In this document: one piece after another, positions 1 to 12,068 of the stretch
How positions within the stretch are numbered: the first letter of the stretch is position 1
How the letters are laid out: every line of letters starts with the position of its first letter
Assembly: GCA_009746045.1 (NCBI GenBank)
Contig: RPFO01000026.1
Span: 531,328 to 595,327, forward strand
Direction: 5' to 3'
DNA: 64,000 nucleotides
DNA from: Mesostigma viride
Lineage: Eukaryota > Streptophyta > Mesostigmatophyceae > Mesostigmatales > Mesostigmataceae
The notes under the pieces: generated by a model
Database searches by the model: none
What the model was told of the DNA's origin: nothing
Seen by the model: the letters and a program-made list of their open reading frames with translations, nothing else
Made by a program: the position numbers and the translations under genes

Positions 1-586
1 GTCTTTTTCAGGAGGGCGATGAGGAGGGCCCAAGCCAGCCAAGGGCGCGCCGCGGGGGCCAGGTACGCCGCAGCCAAGTCGGCGGCAGCCTCAGAGAGTG
101 CCGTCGCCCCGCCGTGGCCCACCATCACGGAGAGGTGCTCATAGCACTGGCAGGTGGATGAGGCCGGTGGATGAGGCGTTCTGCAGGTCCTTGAGCACAG
201 CCTTGAAGATGTCCAGGTCCAGGACAGTAGGCGGGGGCAGGGGGGTGGCCGGGGCGGACACCGCCAAGGCAGGCTCGTCAGGGTGCAGGTTGCGCAAAGC
301 GTGCAGGGTCGGGGGAGTGGAGGGGGCCAACGCGGTCGTTTCGAGCTTTTGCGTGGCCCGACTCGGTTCACCAACCTTCACCAACCGCATGACATCCGCT
401 TCCACCTGGGCAAAGGATCGAGGTGGCCCCCAACACGCGGGTGGAGGGTGGAGGCTGCAGCGCCCACAGCCCTTCCAAATCACCTAGGAGAAACCGACGG
501 CTGCGAGCGATGACCGCGCCCTGGACACCGCGCACGCCCCGCTCCAGCGGCGTTAAGAGAAGCCGGGGGCTGACGAGATACAGCTC
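1..586 (-). pseudogene. 3' part of an interrupted, unrecognised host gene (continues off the left edge)
   Basis: Minus-strand coding stretches. From 584 leftward the frame opens with ELYLVSPRLLL and runs for about 40 codons. It is the direct continuation of the frame that stops at the right end of the big transposon (43501). A second coding stretch starts after an acceptor at about 406 (VEADVMRLVK). A third starts after an acceptor at 147-148 (YEHLSVMVGHGG) and runs open to position 1. Internal splice donors could not be fixed, so the exon ends are approximate. I recognise no family. The segments are rich in leucine and alanine, and the last one is fairly hydrophobic. The gene is broken by the 42.9-kb insertion at 587-43500, so this allele is probably non-functional unless the element is spliced out or excised. 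Confidence 0.5.
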
Positions 587-905
587 CACTAGGAGTTAAT
601 TTGAAGCCCCCGTAACCTGTCCGGTAACTTCGACGCCCCCGTAACCTGCCCGGTAACTTCGACGGGGCAGGTTACGGGTCCGTATTCGTTGGCGGTTTAG
701 GTTACCGGACCGGTTACGGTACCATTCGGAATATTGGCCCCGAGATTCGGTACGGCCCAATAACTGGGCCGGTTATGTTTACGGGGGCGTGAACGGCTTC
801 GGTTCAGGTTACGTTGGGGTATACGGGACGGGTCAGGTAGTGGGTACGGCGCCATAGCTGCTCCAATATTAGGTACTGGGCTGGTTACGGGGCCGTTATC
901 GTTAA
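587..905. repeat. Left TIR and subterminal repeats of the CACTA element
   Basis: The 16-bp terminal inverted repeat at 587-602 is followed by a run of GGTAAC/GTTACC motifs in both orientations (610-905), often as short palindromes. CACTA transposases are known to bind subterminal motifs of this kind. The motif family matches the right end at 42790-43490. Confidence 0.75.
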
Positions 906-1486
906 CTGGATCGTAAACCGCGACATAGCTGGCTAGCTACGCATGCACACTGTGGAAGACGTAGAAGACGACGAAGACATTGGTAATTAAGTCTTTCGCA
1001 GTCAGGACAGCCTCTGTTGTGTATCGATGGAGGACGCGCGGGCCTGGGAAGCACGCTGGGTGGCAAAGCGCACAGCGGCAACCGCATTCGCAGAAGAATC
1101 TCTGGCAGCAAAGGTACGTCGGACCCCTCACAAGACGGCTGCCATGGGAATTAATGAATATAGTAGCTGAGAACGCATATGCGTATATGTCGTCGCCAGG
1201 GGACGCTGTCGCAGACTATAGCTTCTCGCAAAGGTTTGAGGGGATTCATAAAACGTATTGTGGCAAGGATGATGTGGGTATGGTTGTGTTCACCCTATCG
1301 TCGCAGTTGACCACCCTATCGTCGCAGCGGCATCACAGCGCTCAAAAGCTGAGGGGCCGCCATGCAATGTCCCTGTACTTTTTATTGCGCAGATAAGGAA
1401 GCGTTGTAGTGAGCACCATGTTGCATGGGTTGCATTCGTTATACTGCCTGTAGATAGTGGCCACGACTAGTTTATTTGAGCTTACC
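906..1486. other. Segment without a supported gene
   Basis: A plus-strand open frame of 138 codons (980-1396) exists, but it has no recognisable domain and no clear splice context. I see no RNA gene or ordered repeat here before the tandem array begins. Confidence 0.3.
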
Positions 1487-3268
1487 CTTGTTGTAATGAT
1501 GTGACAATACTTCAATGTGGTGAGCCAACCATGCTTGATATGATCTGCTGCGTGCAAGCTGCCATAATACCGTGATCCTGTTGGATGATCCTACTTGGTT
1601 CCCTGTCCTCCATTGCCCATGTTTTTTGCCCATGTCAGTTAGCGCAGTTTATGATGTGTTGTTTTGTTGTTGAGCTGGGTTGGCATAGGCCTTACACTCT
1701 AACCCGGGGGAAACAGAGAAAATGCTGGTTAGGCACGTGAGTGCTACCGTCAGTGTTCACATAGTTGCCATGCACCCAGTGCATTGTCGTGTCTGCCTCG
1801 TCATCTGCCGGCTCACCGTGGCAGCGTTGATTTCTGACTTTCCCTTGTTGTAATGATGTGACAATACTTCAATGTGGTGAGCCAACCATGCTTGATATAA
1901 TTTACTGCACGCAAGCTGCCATAATACCGTGATCCAGTTGGATGATCCTACTTGGTTCCTTGTCCTCCATTGGCCATGTTTGTTGCCCATGTCAGTTAGG
2001 GCAGTTTAGGATGTGTTGTTTTGTTGTTTACCTTGGTTGGCATAGGCCTTACACTCTAACCCGGGGGAAACAGAGAAAATGCTGGTTAGGCACGTGAGTG
2101 CTACCGTCAGTGTTCACATAGTTGCCATGCACCCAGTGCATTGTCGTGTCTGCCCCATCATCTGCCGGCTCACCGTGGCAGCGTTGATTTCTGACTTTCC
2201 CTTGTTGTAATGATGTGACAATACTTCAATGTGGTGAGCCAACCATGCTTGATATAATTTACTGCACGCAAGCTGCCATAATACCGTGATCCAGTTGGAT
2301 GATCCTACTTGGTTCCTTGTCCTCCATTGGCCATGTTTGTTGCCCATGTCAGTTAGGGCAGTTTAGGATGTGTTGTTTTGTTGTTTACCTTGGTTGGCAT
2401 AGGCCTTACACTCTAACCCGGGGGAAACAGAGAAAATGCTGGTTAGGCACGTGAGTGCTACCGTCAGTGTTCACATAGTTGCCATGCACCCAGTGCATTG
2501 TCGTGTCTGCCCCATCATCTGCCGGCTCACCGTGGCAGCGTTGATTTCTGACTTTCCCTTGTTGTAATGATGTGACAATACTTCAATGTGGTGAGCCAAC
2601 CATGCTTGATATAATTTACTGCACGCAAGCTGCCATAATACCGTGATCCAGTTGGATGATCCTACTTGGTTCCTTGTCCTCCATTGGCCATGTTTGTTGC
2701 CCATGTCAGTTAGGGCAGTTTAGGATGTGTTGTTTTGTTGTTTACCTTGGTTGGCATAGGCCTTACACTCTAACCCGGGGGAAACAGAGAAAATGCTGGT
2801 TAGGCACGTGAGTGCTACCGTCAGTGTTCACATAGTTGCCATGCACCCAGTGCATTGTCGTGTCTGCCCCATCATCTGCCGGCTCACCGTGGCAGCGTTG
2901 ATTTCTGACTTTCCCTTGTTGTAATGATGTGACAATACTTCAATGTGGTGAGCCAACCATGCTTGATATAATTTACTGCACGCAAGCTGCCATAATACCG
3001 TGATCCAGTTGGATGATCCTACTTGGTTCCTTGTCCTCCATTGGCCATGTTTGTTGCCCATGTCAGTTAGGGCAGTTTAGGATGTGTTGTTTTGTTGTTT
3101 ACCTTGGTTGGCATAGGCCTTACACTCTAACCCGGGGGAAACAGAGAAAATGCTGGTTAGGCACGTGAGTGCTACCGTCAGTGTTCACATTGTTGCCATG
3201 CACCCAGTGCATTGTCGTGTCTGCCTCATCATCTGCCGGCTCACCGTGGCAGCGTTGATTTCTGACTT
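1487..3268. repeat. 357-bp tandem repeat, about five copies
   Basis: The same 357-bp block recurs with starts near 1487, 1844, 2201, 2558 and 2915. Differences between copies are few. The first copy is the most divergent, and the array breaks at about 3268. Each full unit contains a minus-strand open frame of 77 codons starting MGNKHGQWRTRNQ. That frame has no recognisable domain and is probably incidental. The array lies inside the left arm of the CACTA element, upstream of the exon at 3324, so it may be an expanded intron or intergenic satellite. Confidence 0.9.
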
Positions 3269-3323
3269 GTTCCCCCGCTCCGCATGCGTTGGGATTCCGT
3301 TTTGGCGTTGCCGTTGAATACAG

Positions 3324-4219
3324 GTGAGGGAATGCAAAGAACCGCTTCACTTCTCTGAAGCATCAGCAAAGTTTGACGTACACGGCGACCCATGGAAGCG
3401 TGAGGCGGGGGCAATATACATGGAACAGGAATTGAAAAAATGGCATCAACAAAATCCCAAGCTGTGGAGCAGCCTGAAATTTGTAAAGAATGGAGTGACC
3501 ACCACACTTCAGGGAAGTGTAGCGGTGAGTCACTCTCTTATTTTAGTTGGTGGCAATTTATTGCTGTGATGCAGGCTGCCATGCCAGCAGTCTTCCCTAA
3601 TGTGTGTGGTAGGAGTACAAGACAAAGGCAGTTATGGTGCTGGCCCCTGCACTGACCCTGCCGCTACATGGTTGGTAATGTTGCTGCTTGGTTGGCTTTC
3701 CTTTGACGTGCATATCGTCCAATTTCGGTAATGCAGAAAGAACGCCTAAGGAAGCACATCATTACCTGGAGCAGCAAGCGAGAGGCAGCAGAAAAGAGAG
3801 AGGAAGAGAGTGAAAGAGAGGCGGCGAAGAAGCGCGAGGAACAGGATCGGAAAGGCAAGAGGCAGCGGGTGGAGGAACATGGCAACGAAGCCAGCGGCAG
3901 AGAGGAGCTGCGAGCAAGCATGTCAACTGCGGTGGATGCAGACGTGGGGGAGGCACATGCGGGGCAAGCATGTGTAGGCCTGGAAATCGTGCCAGGGCCC
4001 ACCGTGATTGCAATTGCCGAGTTCCTGCTGAAGCGAGCACTGGCCTCATTGCCGCAGTTGGCAGCCAAGGACGCGAGCATCACGGAAGTGGATGCTTTGT
4101 GCAAGGAAGAAAACTCGGGATCGGGGAGTCCAGCGGTGGACCTGATGAACAACACAGCCTGTGCCCTTGCAAATGCCGCGCTGCAGTTGGTCTCCAACTC
4201 CGTCCATGTTGATGGCAAG
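3324..4219 (+). CDS. Two-exon gene fragment, unrecognised charged protein
   Basis: Exon 3324-3524 follows an acceptor (AATACAG) and reads VRECKEPLHFSEASAKFDVH onward. It ends at a GTGAGT donor. The second exon, 3737-4219, follows an acceptor (AATGCAG), reads KERLRKHIITWSSKR, has a long glutamate/lysine/arginine-rich stretch that is probably coiled coil, and ends at a GTCAGT donor. Both exons are exact multiples of three (201 and 483 nt), so the splice is phase 0. Neither the first nor the last exon was found. No family is recognised. It may be an accessory or cargo gene of the transposon or a remnant of another element. Confidence 0.5.
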
Positions 4220-4587
4220 GTCAGTGGTGGCACAGTTTCTTCCTGTTTTGGGTATGACGCATAAATAATTGCCCCTTGTATGTACGGGTGCGGTCGATCC
4301 AGGTTGTAAAATACGTGTGCGGGGTATAATACGTGGACTTAAAATACGCGTATTATACGTGGGGGGTATAAAATACGCGGTGGTAAAATGCGCGACAGTT
4401 TTTGTGGTCCAATTGTCAGTCACCCAATTAGCACGCTCCTTGATGATGGTCATGCAGTTATTACAACTGAAATTTGGTGTATATGCTTATTTATTAACAT
4501 CTTCCATTTATGCCCTGCAATCCTATCTGATTATGATTTGTTAAATGCAGGGGGGAGCATGCTGCAACAGGAATAGTAAGGATTCAA
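4220..4587. other. AT-rich segment with TAAAATACG-type repeats
   Basis: Between 4300 and 4390 short motifs like TAAAATACG and TATAATACG recur. Similar motifs reappear at 5515-5540, on the other side of the hAT-like exon. They could be remnants of the ends of a small DNA element. No gene is seen. Confidence 0.35.
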
Positions 4588-5190
4588 TTAATTAAATGAT
4601 TGTAAGGAAAGCCATCCACTATATAATGCATGAGAGGACATAAGACACAACTTCCGAGAAGGAGGGGTGACGTGCCCTCCTTTGTACTGGATCATGCCGG
4701 CCACCATCTGCTTGAAAGAGGCGCTCTCAGCCGCATTGAAGGCAATGCCGTTCTCGATAAAAAATTCGGCAGCCAGCAGCTGGACACCTTTCTCGTCGAC
4801 GGGAACCAGCCATTTGGTGATGCTCAGCTGGCCTTTGCTGGGAACCGACGACAAGTCAGCCGGCGCAGCCCCTCCCATCTCCGCCATTGCCCTGTTCAAA
4901 TTGTGCTGCTTCTTGGCGTCTGACTGCTGCGACTTGTTGTTATACATCCTGAGAAACTTGCTCCGGATATTCGGTGGAATTTTGTCGCAGGGTAACATCC
5001 CTTCCCCTGCGATTCCGGCAAAGTGTGCACGGACTCGGAATACGCTGATTGCCCCCGCCCCGTATGAGAACTTCTTGTTGCAAAATGAGCAGAACTTATT
5101 CGACACAAACTGCGTTTTGTTACTAACAGCATCTGTGACTGCTTCTTTCTTCTCGAGAACGAAATCCCATTCAGGCCCTTTCTTCCTCAT
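4588..5190 (-). pseudogene. hAT-like transposase N-terminal exon (BED zinc finger plus start of DUF659)
   Basis: A 200-codon minus-strand frame beginning MRKKGPEWDF. Residues about 33-60 hold a BED-type zinc-finger pattern: CSFC, then phenylalanine and arginine, then histidine. Residues about 145-180 (ENGIAFNAAESASFKQM and then TPPSRK) match the conserved start of the DUF659 domain of hAT-like transposases. The similarity stops right after TPPSRK, and the catalytic RNase-H-like core was not found downstream (lower coordinates). It is either the first exon of a gene whose other exons are gone or a truncated copy. It lies inside the CACTA element, so it is nested debris or captured sequence. 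Confidence 0.6.
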
Positions 5191-5669
5191 GGCTGCAAAT
5201 CGAAAATGGCTGCACGCTGTCGCACAGTCGCACTGGCCTCGTCGTCGCTATATTGCATTACACCGTCAGTAGCACAGCTGGCATTTGCTGGCACACTGTT
5301 ATTATGCGTTATGTACCTAGTCCTAGCTGTCTCCTACCGGCCAAACATTTTGCAAGGCTTGCGCTTTATGAAAAGAACTGTACGCATCTACTTCTAGTAG
5401 TAAAAATCTCAAATGTGCAGTGAGCGCGCCGCGCCCAGAATCTGGGCACCGCGCCAGTGCCCGCTGCCCGCTGGTACCCCCGAAAAATTCAAAGTCCAAA
5501 CCGCGTGGTCAGACGTAAAATACGCGTAAAATACGTCGAGGCCCATAATATGCTTTATCCCGCATTTTATCGCAAAAGTGCGGCGTACATAACAACCCGG
5601 CGGTCGATTGGCCTCCCTCCAGCAACATTGCAACATCCGTTACTGACGTCCACTGCATGTGCATGGCGG

Positions 5670-8091
5670 ATGCGTTCCTTCTGCATGGGGTTTGCCTTGT
5701 GTGCCGTTATTGCGCAGGGTGTCGTCAGTACATCGGATGCACTGGGGCCCCAGGCCGGTCAGGGGGGCATTCCAGCGGAGCAGCAAGCGAGTACATTGAC
5801 ACAGGAGGGGACAAGGCAGGCCGAGGTGGGGGGCAACACCGGGGGGGCGGCAGCACCGGTGGAGCGGGGGAAGCAGGAGGAGGCGGGGGAAGCCAAGCCT
5901 GAGGGGGGTTGCGCCGGGGGGGAGGCAGCGAAGGTGGAGCGGGGGAAGCAGGAGGAGGCGGGGGAAGCCAAGGACGAGGAGGGGAGCAGCGCCGGGGGGA
6001 GGCAGCGAAGGTGGAGCGGGGGAAGCAGGAGGAGGGGGGAAGCCAAGGACGAGGAGGGGAGCAGCGCCGGGGGGAGGCAGCGAAGGTGGAGCGGGGGAAG
6101 CAGGAGGAGGAGGGGAAAGCCAAGGCCGAGGAGGGGAGCAGCGCCGGGGGGAGGCAGCGAAGGTGGAGCGGGGGAAGCAGGAGGGGGCGGGGGAAGCCAA
6201 GGACGAGGAGGGGAGCAGCGACGGGGGGGAGGCAGCGAAGGTGGAGCGGGGGAAGCAGGAGGAGGCGGGGAAAGCCAAGGACGAGGAGGGGAGCAGCGCC
6301 GGGGGGAGGCAGCGAAGGTGGAGCAGGTGAAGCAGGAGGCGGGGGAAGCCAAGGACGAGGAGGGGAGCAGCGCCGGGGGGGAGGCAGCGAAGGTGGAGCA
6401 GGTGAAGCAGGAGGAGGGGAAAGCCAAGGCGGAGGAGGGGAGCAGCGCCGGGGGGAGGCAGCGAAGGTGGAGTGGGTGAAGCAGGAGGAGGGGGGGAAGC
6501 CAAGGACGAGGAGGGGGTCAAGACCAGAGGGGCGGCAGCAAAGGGGAAGCGGGTGATGCAGGAGGAGGGGGGGAAGCCAAGCGGCCTGAGGAGGGGGTCA
6601 AGACCAGAGGGGCGGCAGCAAAGGGGAAGCGGGTGAAGCAGGAGGAGGCGGGGAAGGGCAAGGCCGAGGAGGGGAGCAGCGCCGGGGGGGCGGAAGCAAA
6701 GGTGGAGCAGGGGAAACAGGGTCAGGCGGGGAAGGGCAAGGCCGAGGAGGGGAGCAGCGCCGGGGGGGCGGAAGCAAAGGTGGAGCAGGGGAAACAGGGT
6801 CAGGCGGGGAAGGGCAAGGCCGAGGAGGGGAGCAGCGCCGGGGGGCGGAAGCAAAGGTGGAGCAGGGGAAACAGGGTCAGGCGGGGAAGGGCAAGGCCAA
6901 GAAGGGGGGGAAGACAGGAGGGAAGACAGCAAAGGGCAAGCATGGGAAGAAGGTGACTCCGTTAATCGTGGTGTCGAGTGAGGAGGAGGAGGAGGAGGAG
7001 GAGGAGGAGGAGGCGGAGCCGAGGAAGGTAGCGACCGATGAGGAGAAGAGCAAGGAAACATACTGTCAGTTCTGCAAGAAGACCGCTAAAGTTTATCATG
7101 AACACAAGGACGAGCGTCTGTACCCAAACAGAATCACCTTCACCAACTTTGCATCAGGCTGCCATGTGGACGCAGGTATCATGTTTGTCTGGGCGTTGAT
7201 CCTCGCGTCCTACTGGGGACGCATGTGGGGGCTGATTTTGATAGGGGGGAGAGCGCGTGGAGAGGACCACTGCAGTGAACGATGCGAGGTGGGATGGCTG
7301 CTGATGCAGTGTGTGTGGTACCTAGCCTTTTCCAAGCCGGACAATGAGGATTTGTACCAAGCCAAGCTGGATGAGGCAAGGGACTTGCTACGAGATGCGC
7401 TTGCGAGGGTATCCACAGATGTGAACCCAACGGGAAAGGGCGTCCCAGATGCAACGGTGAGACTGTTGCTTGACCATGTCAAATTTTGTGGCATCAAAGA
7501 GGGCAACTGGATGTGCAAGCCCCCCCGCGTCACCGAGGAGCCTGCTTTTGCGCTTCTCGACCTCTCGTATCGCGAAGAAGCTCACCCCACGCCGCTGTCC
7601 GTCACAGACCGCATCAAAAAAGCGTGCCAGTCATCGCTGTGGGCACATACAAAGCACGCCACGGAAGGTGAGCAGTATCCTGAACCACTGTGCTTCCACC
7701 CGCGCACGTTCCTATTCGACGTCCCACCCCATTCCTGGCCTTCTGCAACCTCCACAACTGGAAATTCCTGCCATGCAGGAAGTACAAGGGAGGGGATGTG
7801 CCAGTGATAGTGGAGGGGGTGCAGTTGATGGTGGATGGGGGCAAGATGTGCACAGTCACATTGCACCTATGGGCGCTCATCCGGTTTCATAGTTACAAAC
7901 ATTTCACGGCGCTGCTACCCGCTAGCAGCGGGGGGTGTGTGGAAAACTGGAATGAGCACGACGGGATAGCGGCGAAGGGCAACAACGGAGAGCCCCTGGC
8001 AAGGGTGCGGCCCGTGGGAAACGTGACCACATACCTCGAGCAATGGGGCTACCACATCGTGGCTGCGGGATACCAGGTTATACCTAGCTGA
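5670..8091 (+). pseudogene. Repeat-protein gene remnant with a charged C-terminal domain, frames broken
   Basis: An ATG at 5670 opens a short hydrophobic N-terminus (MRSFCMGFALCAVIAQG) that resembles a signal peptide. About 1.2 kb of G-rich imperfect repeats follow, encoding AKVERGKQEEAGEAKDEEG-type units. The frame changes several times in G runs (5670-6479, 5909-6556, 6633-6956, 6857-7807), as expected from indels. After an acidic run (7 or more glutamates, about 6990) come a CQFCKKTAKVYHEH motif and a leucine-rich helical part. A last segment in another frame (7690-8091) contains YKHFTALLPA and then a tryptophan. That faintly resembles the histidine region of ubiquitin-specific-protease-like domains, which is only a guess. 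Exon junctions could not be made phase-consistent. Confidence 0.4.
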
Positions 8092-8400
8092 GGTTATCCC
8101 ACGAGACGCCCCACCCACTTTCCACGCAGCCTGCTCTACAGCTGTAGGTGCACCAAGGGCACCTGCACCAGCATGATCTCTCAGAGCTCAAGGGGGGCCT
8201 GGCATGGGGTGGAAAATCAGCATGGCTATACAAAGGCTAGGGCATGGCTTCTCATCAGAGAGTGACTCTCTGCATTCGCAGCGCTGGGCTAAATTCTGAT
8301 AATGCATCATCCTGATAATGCACACATGTCACCATTGTCTCAGTTAATGCAATATGCAAGACACATTAATTAATTAATAAATTAGGAACATAACTGTGGG
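8092..8400. repeat. Dispersed repeat block, copy 1
   Basis: About 100 bases from 8137 (GCACCAAGGGCACCTGCACC and onward) recur almost unchanged at 9807-9905. A piece near 8323-8370 (CACATGTCACCATTGTCTCA) recurs at 9508-9556. No gene is seen. Confidence 0.6.
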
Positions 8401-8406
8401 AGTACA

Positions 8407-8838
<432 letters not shown>

Positions 8839-10553
8839 ACTTCATGCACCTGGAGCAGGTGTAGTTAACTGACATTACATCCTACCCTCGCAAGGAAGTA
8901 GCCCAGAATGTATTAAAGGCCATATGCACAGCTTCAGGGATATGTGCCACATGTACTCACAATGGAGTCATGTAATGAATTAATTAATGAGGAACATGAC
9001 AGAGAGTGTACATGCCCGCCTACTACAGGCACTATACCAGCCTAGGCCTAGCCTTTTTAGTCATGTACATGTGTGCCTATGATGAGCCACCCTCCAGATG
9101 ATGCCTAGCTTTATTTAATTATGCAGTGCCCATGCAGGGAGTAACTCTCTGCTGAGACGCCATGCCATAGCTCTTGTATAGCCATGATGATCTTCCCCCA
9201 CATGCCACGCTCCCCCTTAAGTGGGCATAGCGCGATACATCATGAGGGTGCAGGTGCCTTGGTGCACCTCGAGCAAGTGTTGTTTACATCCCCACCCTTG
9301 CAGGAAGTAGCTTAGGATGTATGATAGGCCATATGCCCCCTCTCAAGGGCTATGTGCTACATATACTCCCAACGGAGTTATGTTACAATTCAATTCAATT
9401 CAATTCAATGACAGAGAGTGACTCTCTGCATAGGAAGCGCAGGGCTACATTCTTCATGCATCATCCTTGCCAGCATGACATGTCCCAACTGTTGTATTGT
9501 GGTCCGCACACATGTCACCATTGTCTCAGTTAATGCAATATGCAAGACAGATTAATGAATGAACATTACTCTGTTGCCATGCAGGGAGTACATGTAGCAC
9601 ATATCCCTGACAAGGGCCATATGGCTTCCAATGCAGGTCTACCTAGAGATAGCCACGCGGCCTTCGCGTCTTTCCTCTCAGACAACTACCCTAGTCCTTC
9701 CACGGCGTTGGATCGCCATGCGTCCAGGCATAGCTGTCTCACTTCATATGGCTTTTAATACATTATTGGCTACTTCCTGCAAGGGTAGGATGTAAACTAC
9801 ACCTCCTGTAGGTGCACCAAGGGCACCTGCACCAGCATGATCTCTCAGAGCTCAAGGAGGGCCTGGCATGGGCTGGAAGATCAGCATGGCTATACAAAGG
9901 CTAGGGCACAGGCATGAGCATGAGACAGTGACCGTAGTTGGGGTTGTATTCATCTCACCCTCACGACCTGTGTGTAATTAAGTGATTATTTATTCATTGA
10001 TTGATGTCTTGGGAAGACGCCTGGACTATAACTTCATTGGGGAATTCAGTGCTGCGTGGTCCCCCAACGGGGACACGAGAATAATCATCCAGATTGATTA
10101 ATAAACTCAGCGATCAATTATGTGAGACTACCATTGCAAAGCAAGCCTGATATGAAACAGTTGATTATTACAAGTACTCCAGTTAATCAACTAAAATTGC
10201 ATGTGGTTGCGTTGGGGAGCCGCGGACCATGAAGCCCTCAAATTTCACGAAATTAGTTGCCCCACTTATGATGAAATGAAAATGCCAACGGTTGCAATGG
10301 TGCTAACGGTTACTGAAAGCATGCCACAGCGTACAATTGCTGACCAGGCTCACTGATGGGTATAATTATGAGCTGATCAGTAGTAGTAAAGACTCCTGGC
10401 ACAGCAGTCCTTCAGGGGATATATACATGCTGGTTCACGAGATCGTAATGTGGATGGATCTGCAAGCGTACCAGGGAAACACATATCATATAGTATCGCA
10501 GGATAAGTCTTAGGCCATCTGTATGCATACCAAACCGCTGTCTATGTCAGTAA
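8839..10553. repeat. Diverged dispersed repeats, no gene
   Basis: Motifs such as AGGAAGTAGCCCAGAATGTA (8893, 9302, 13794) and AGTGACTCTCTGCAT recur in different orders. The block at 9807-9905 duplicates 8137-8235. I read this as remnants of one small repeat family. No coding frame is convincing. Confidence 0.55.
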
Positions 10554-10715
<162 letters not shown>

Positions 10716-10728
10716 ATTAAGTGTTTAC

Positions 10729-11054
10729 CTTTTTGTCATTCCGTGCAAACAGATCTTCACATGTACGTCAGCGTTGCAAGTAGCGCAGCAGCAATTCTTT
10801 TTGGGACAAGCTTCGTCTAAAAGTATAGTTTTGTTAGGATCCGAAGTCTGAACGTCCCGGCTGTGACCGCTGGTTGTCTCTGGCACCACAATAACGTTGG
10901 CGCCTGGCGTCATTGGGATCGATGAGTCATTGGGATCACACGACGCACTTCCCTTACTGCCAGGAGGACCACTCGGGCGCGTTTTCTTCATAGGACCCTT
11001 TCCCTTGCTGCCGCCAGCCGAAGCGGCTCCATTATGCTTGGGCTTTCGAGCCAT
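10729..11054 (-). CDS. First exon of an unrecognised basic, cysteine-containing protein
   Basis: Starts at ATG 11054 with MARKPKHNGAASAGGSKGKG, a lysine/glycine-rich and probably disordered N-terminus. It ends with a cysteine cluster (CPKKNCCCATC and ICLHG) that could bind zinc. A donor (GTAAAC) follows at 10728, so the protein continues in an exon I could not find. The sequence upstream holds the palindromic cluster 11213-11750, as is also the case for the gene at 40872. Function is unknown. Confidence 0.4.
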
Positions 11055-11212
11055 ACCTCGCGTCTTTCCTGTTGAAAACACCCGTGTGTCCTGCGAAATA
11101 ACACAGCCGCTCAGCCGGTGATCAACGTTAAGCTACGCCGGCAGCTTCCCCCCCTCCCTATAAAGATTTATCCAACTATTATTATTAAAAACCAACAGAG
11201 AATACCTGCTTG

Positions 11213-11750
11213 CATTGGAGGCACTATGTACTCCACACTATGTACTCTTGGAGTACATAGTGTGGATTACATAGTCACTCCTTCCTATGTAATAAGGGCG
11301 TGTCTCACCGCGTCGGCAGTCCCCTATTCGGAAATCCCGGATCATATGTACTCCGGACTATGTACTCTTGGAGTACATAGTCACTCCGGACTATGTACTC
11401 TTGGAGTACATAGTCCGGAGTACATAGTCACTCCTTCCTATGTAATACGGGCGTGTCTCACCGCGTCGGCAGTCCCCTATTCGGAAATCCCGGATCATAT
11501 GTACTCCGGACTATGTACTCTTGGAGTACATAGTCACTCCGGACTATGTACTCTTGGAGTACATAGTCCGGAGTACATAGTCACTCCTTCCTATGTAATA
11601 CGGGCGTGTCTCACCGCGTCGGCAGTCCCCTATTCGGAAATCCCGGATCATATGTACTCCGGACTATGTACTCTTGGAGTACATAGTGTGCCACCCTATG
11701 TACTCTTGGAGTACATAGGGTGGAGTACATAGTCACTCCTTCCTATGTAA
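11213..11750. repeat. Palindrome cluster, CTATGTACTC(T)TGGAGTACATAG family, copy 1
   Basis: At least six short perfect or near-perfect palindromes built on CTATGTACTC...GAGTACATAG, separated by a repeated spacer (GGGCGTGTCTCACCGCGTCG). Spacer plus palindromes recur with a period near 180 bp. The same family in the opposite orientation lies at 40330-40690. In both places it sits upstream of a gene start (11054 on minus, 40872 on plus). It could be a MITE-like element or a shared regulatory block. Confidence 0.8.
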
Positions 11751-11756
11751 TACGGG

Positions 11757-11905
11757 GGTGTAATCATATGTAATCATGTGTAATCATCGGTAAAAATCGG
11801 TAATCATTTGTCATTTTTTGGTAATCATGTACGTGTAATCATGTGTAATCATGTGTAATCATCGGTAAAAATCGGTAATCATTTGTCCTTTTTTGGTAAT
11901 CATTT
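11757..11905. repeat. GTAATCAT short-motif array
   Basis: About ten copies of GTAATCAT or GTAAAAAT spaced 10-20 bp, including a direct duplication of about 65 bp (GTAATCATCGGTAAAAATCG and following). It directly follows the palindrome cluster. Confidence 0.75.
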
Positions 11906-12068
11906 CGGTCAGGGTCACGTGTGCTTGTCTGCATGATCGATCGTCCAGACAAGCTGCACTGCCCCCAAGACCCTAAGTTACACAAGATGATGTTGTTGGG
12001 TGTTGAAATGGAACAACGAAGGTCGAAAGCCTGCGCTTAATGTAAATTATTAATTACGAGCGACCACC

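Noticed and set aside
1757-3061. A family of four 77-residue genes
   Set aside because: They are one frame repeated by the 357-bp satellite, with no conserved-domain content.
5640-7061. 473-codon proline/leucine-rich minus-strand frame
   Set aside because: Mirror of the G-rich plus-strand repeat; low complexity in every frame.
7176-7336. Intron in the repeat-protein gene
   Set aside because: Donor and acceptor look plausible but phases do not match, and the frame is open through the segment.
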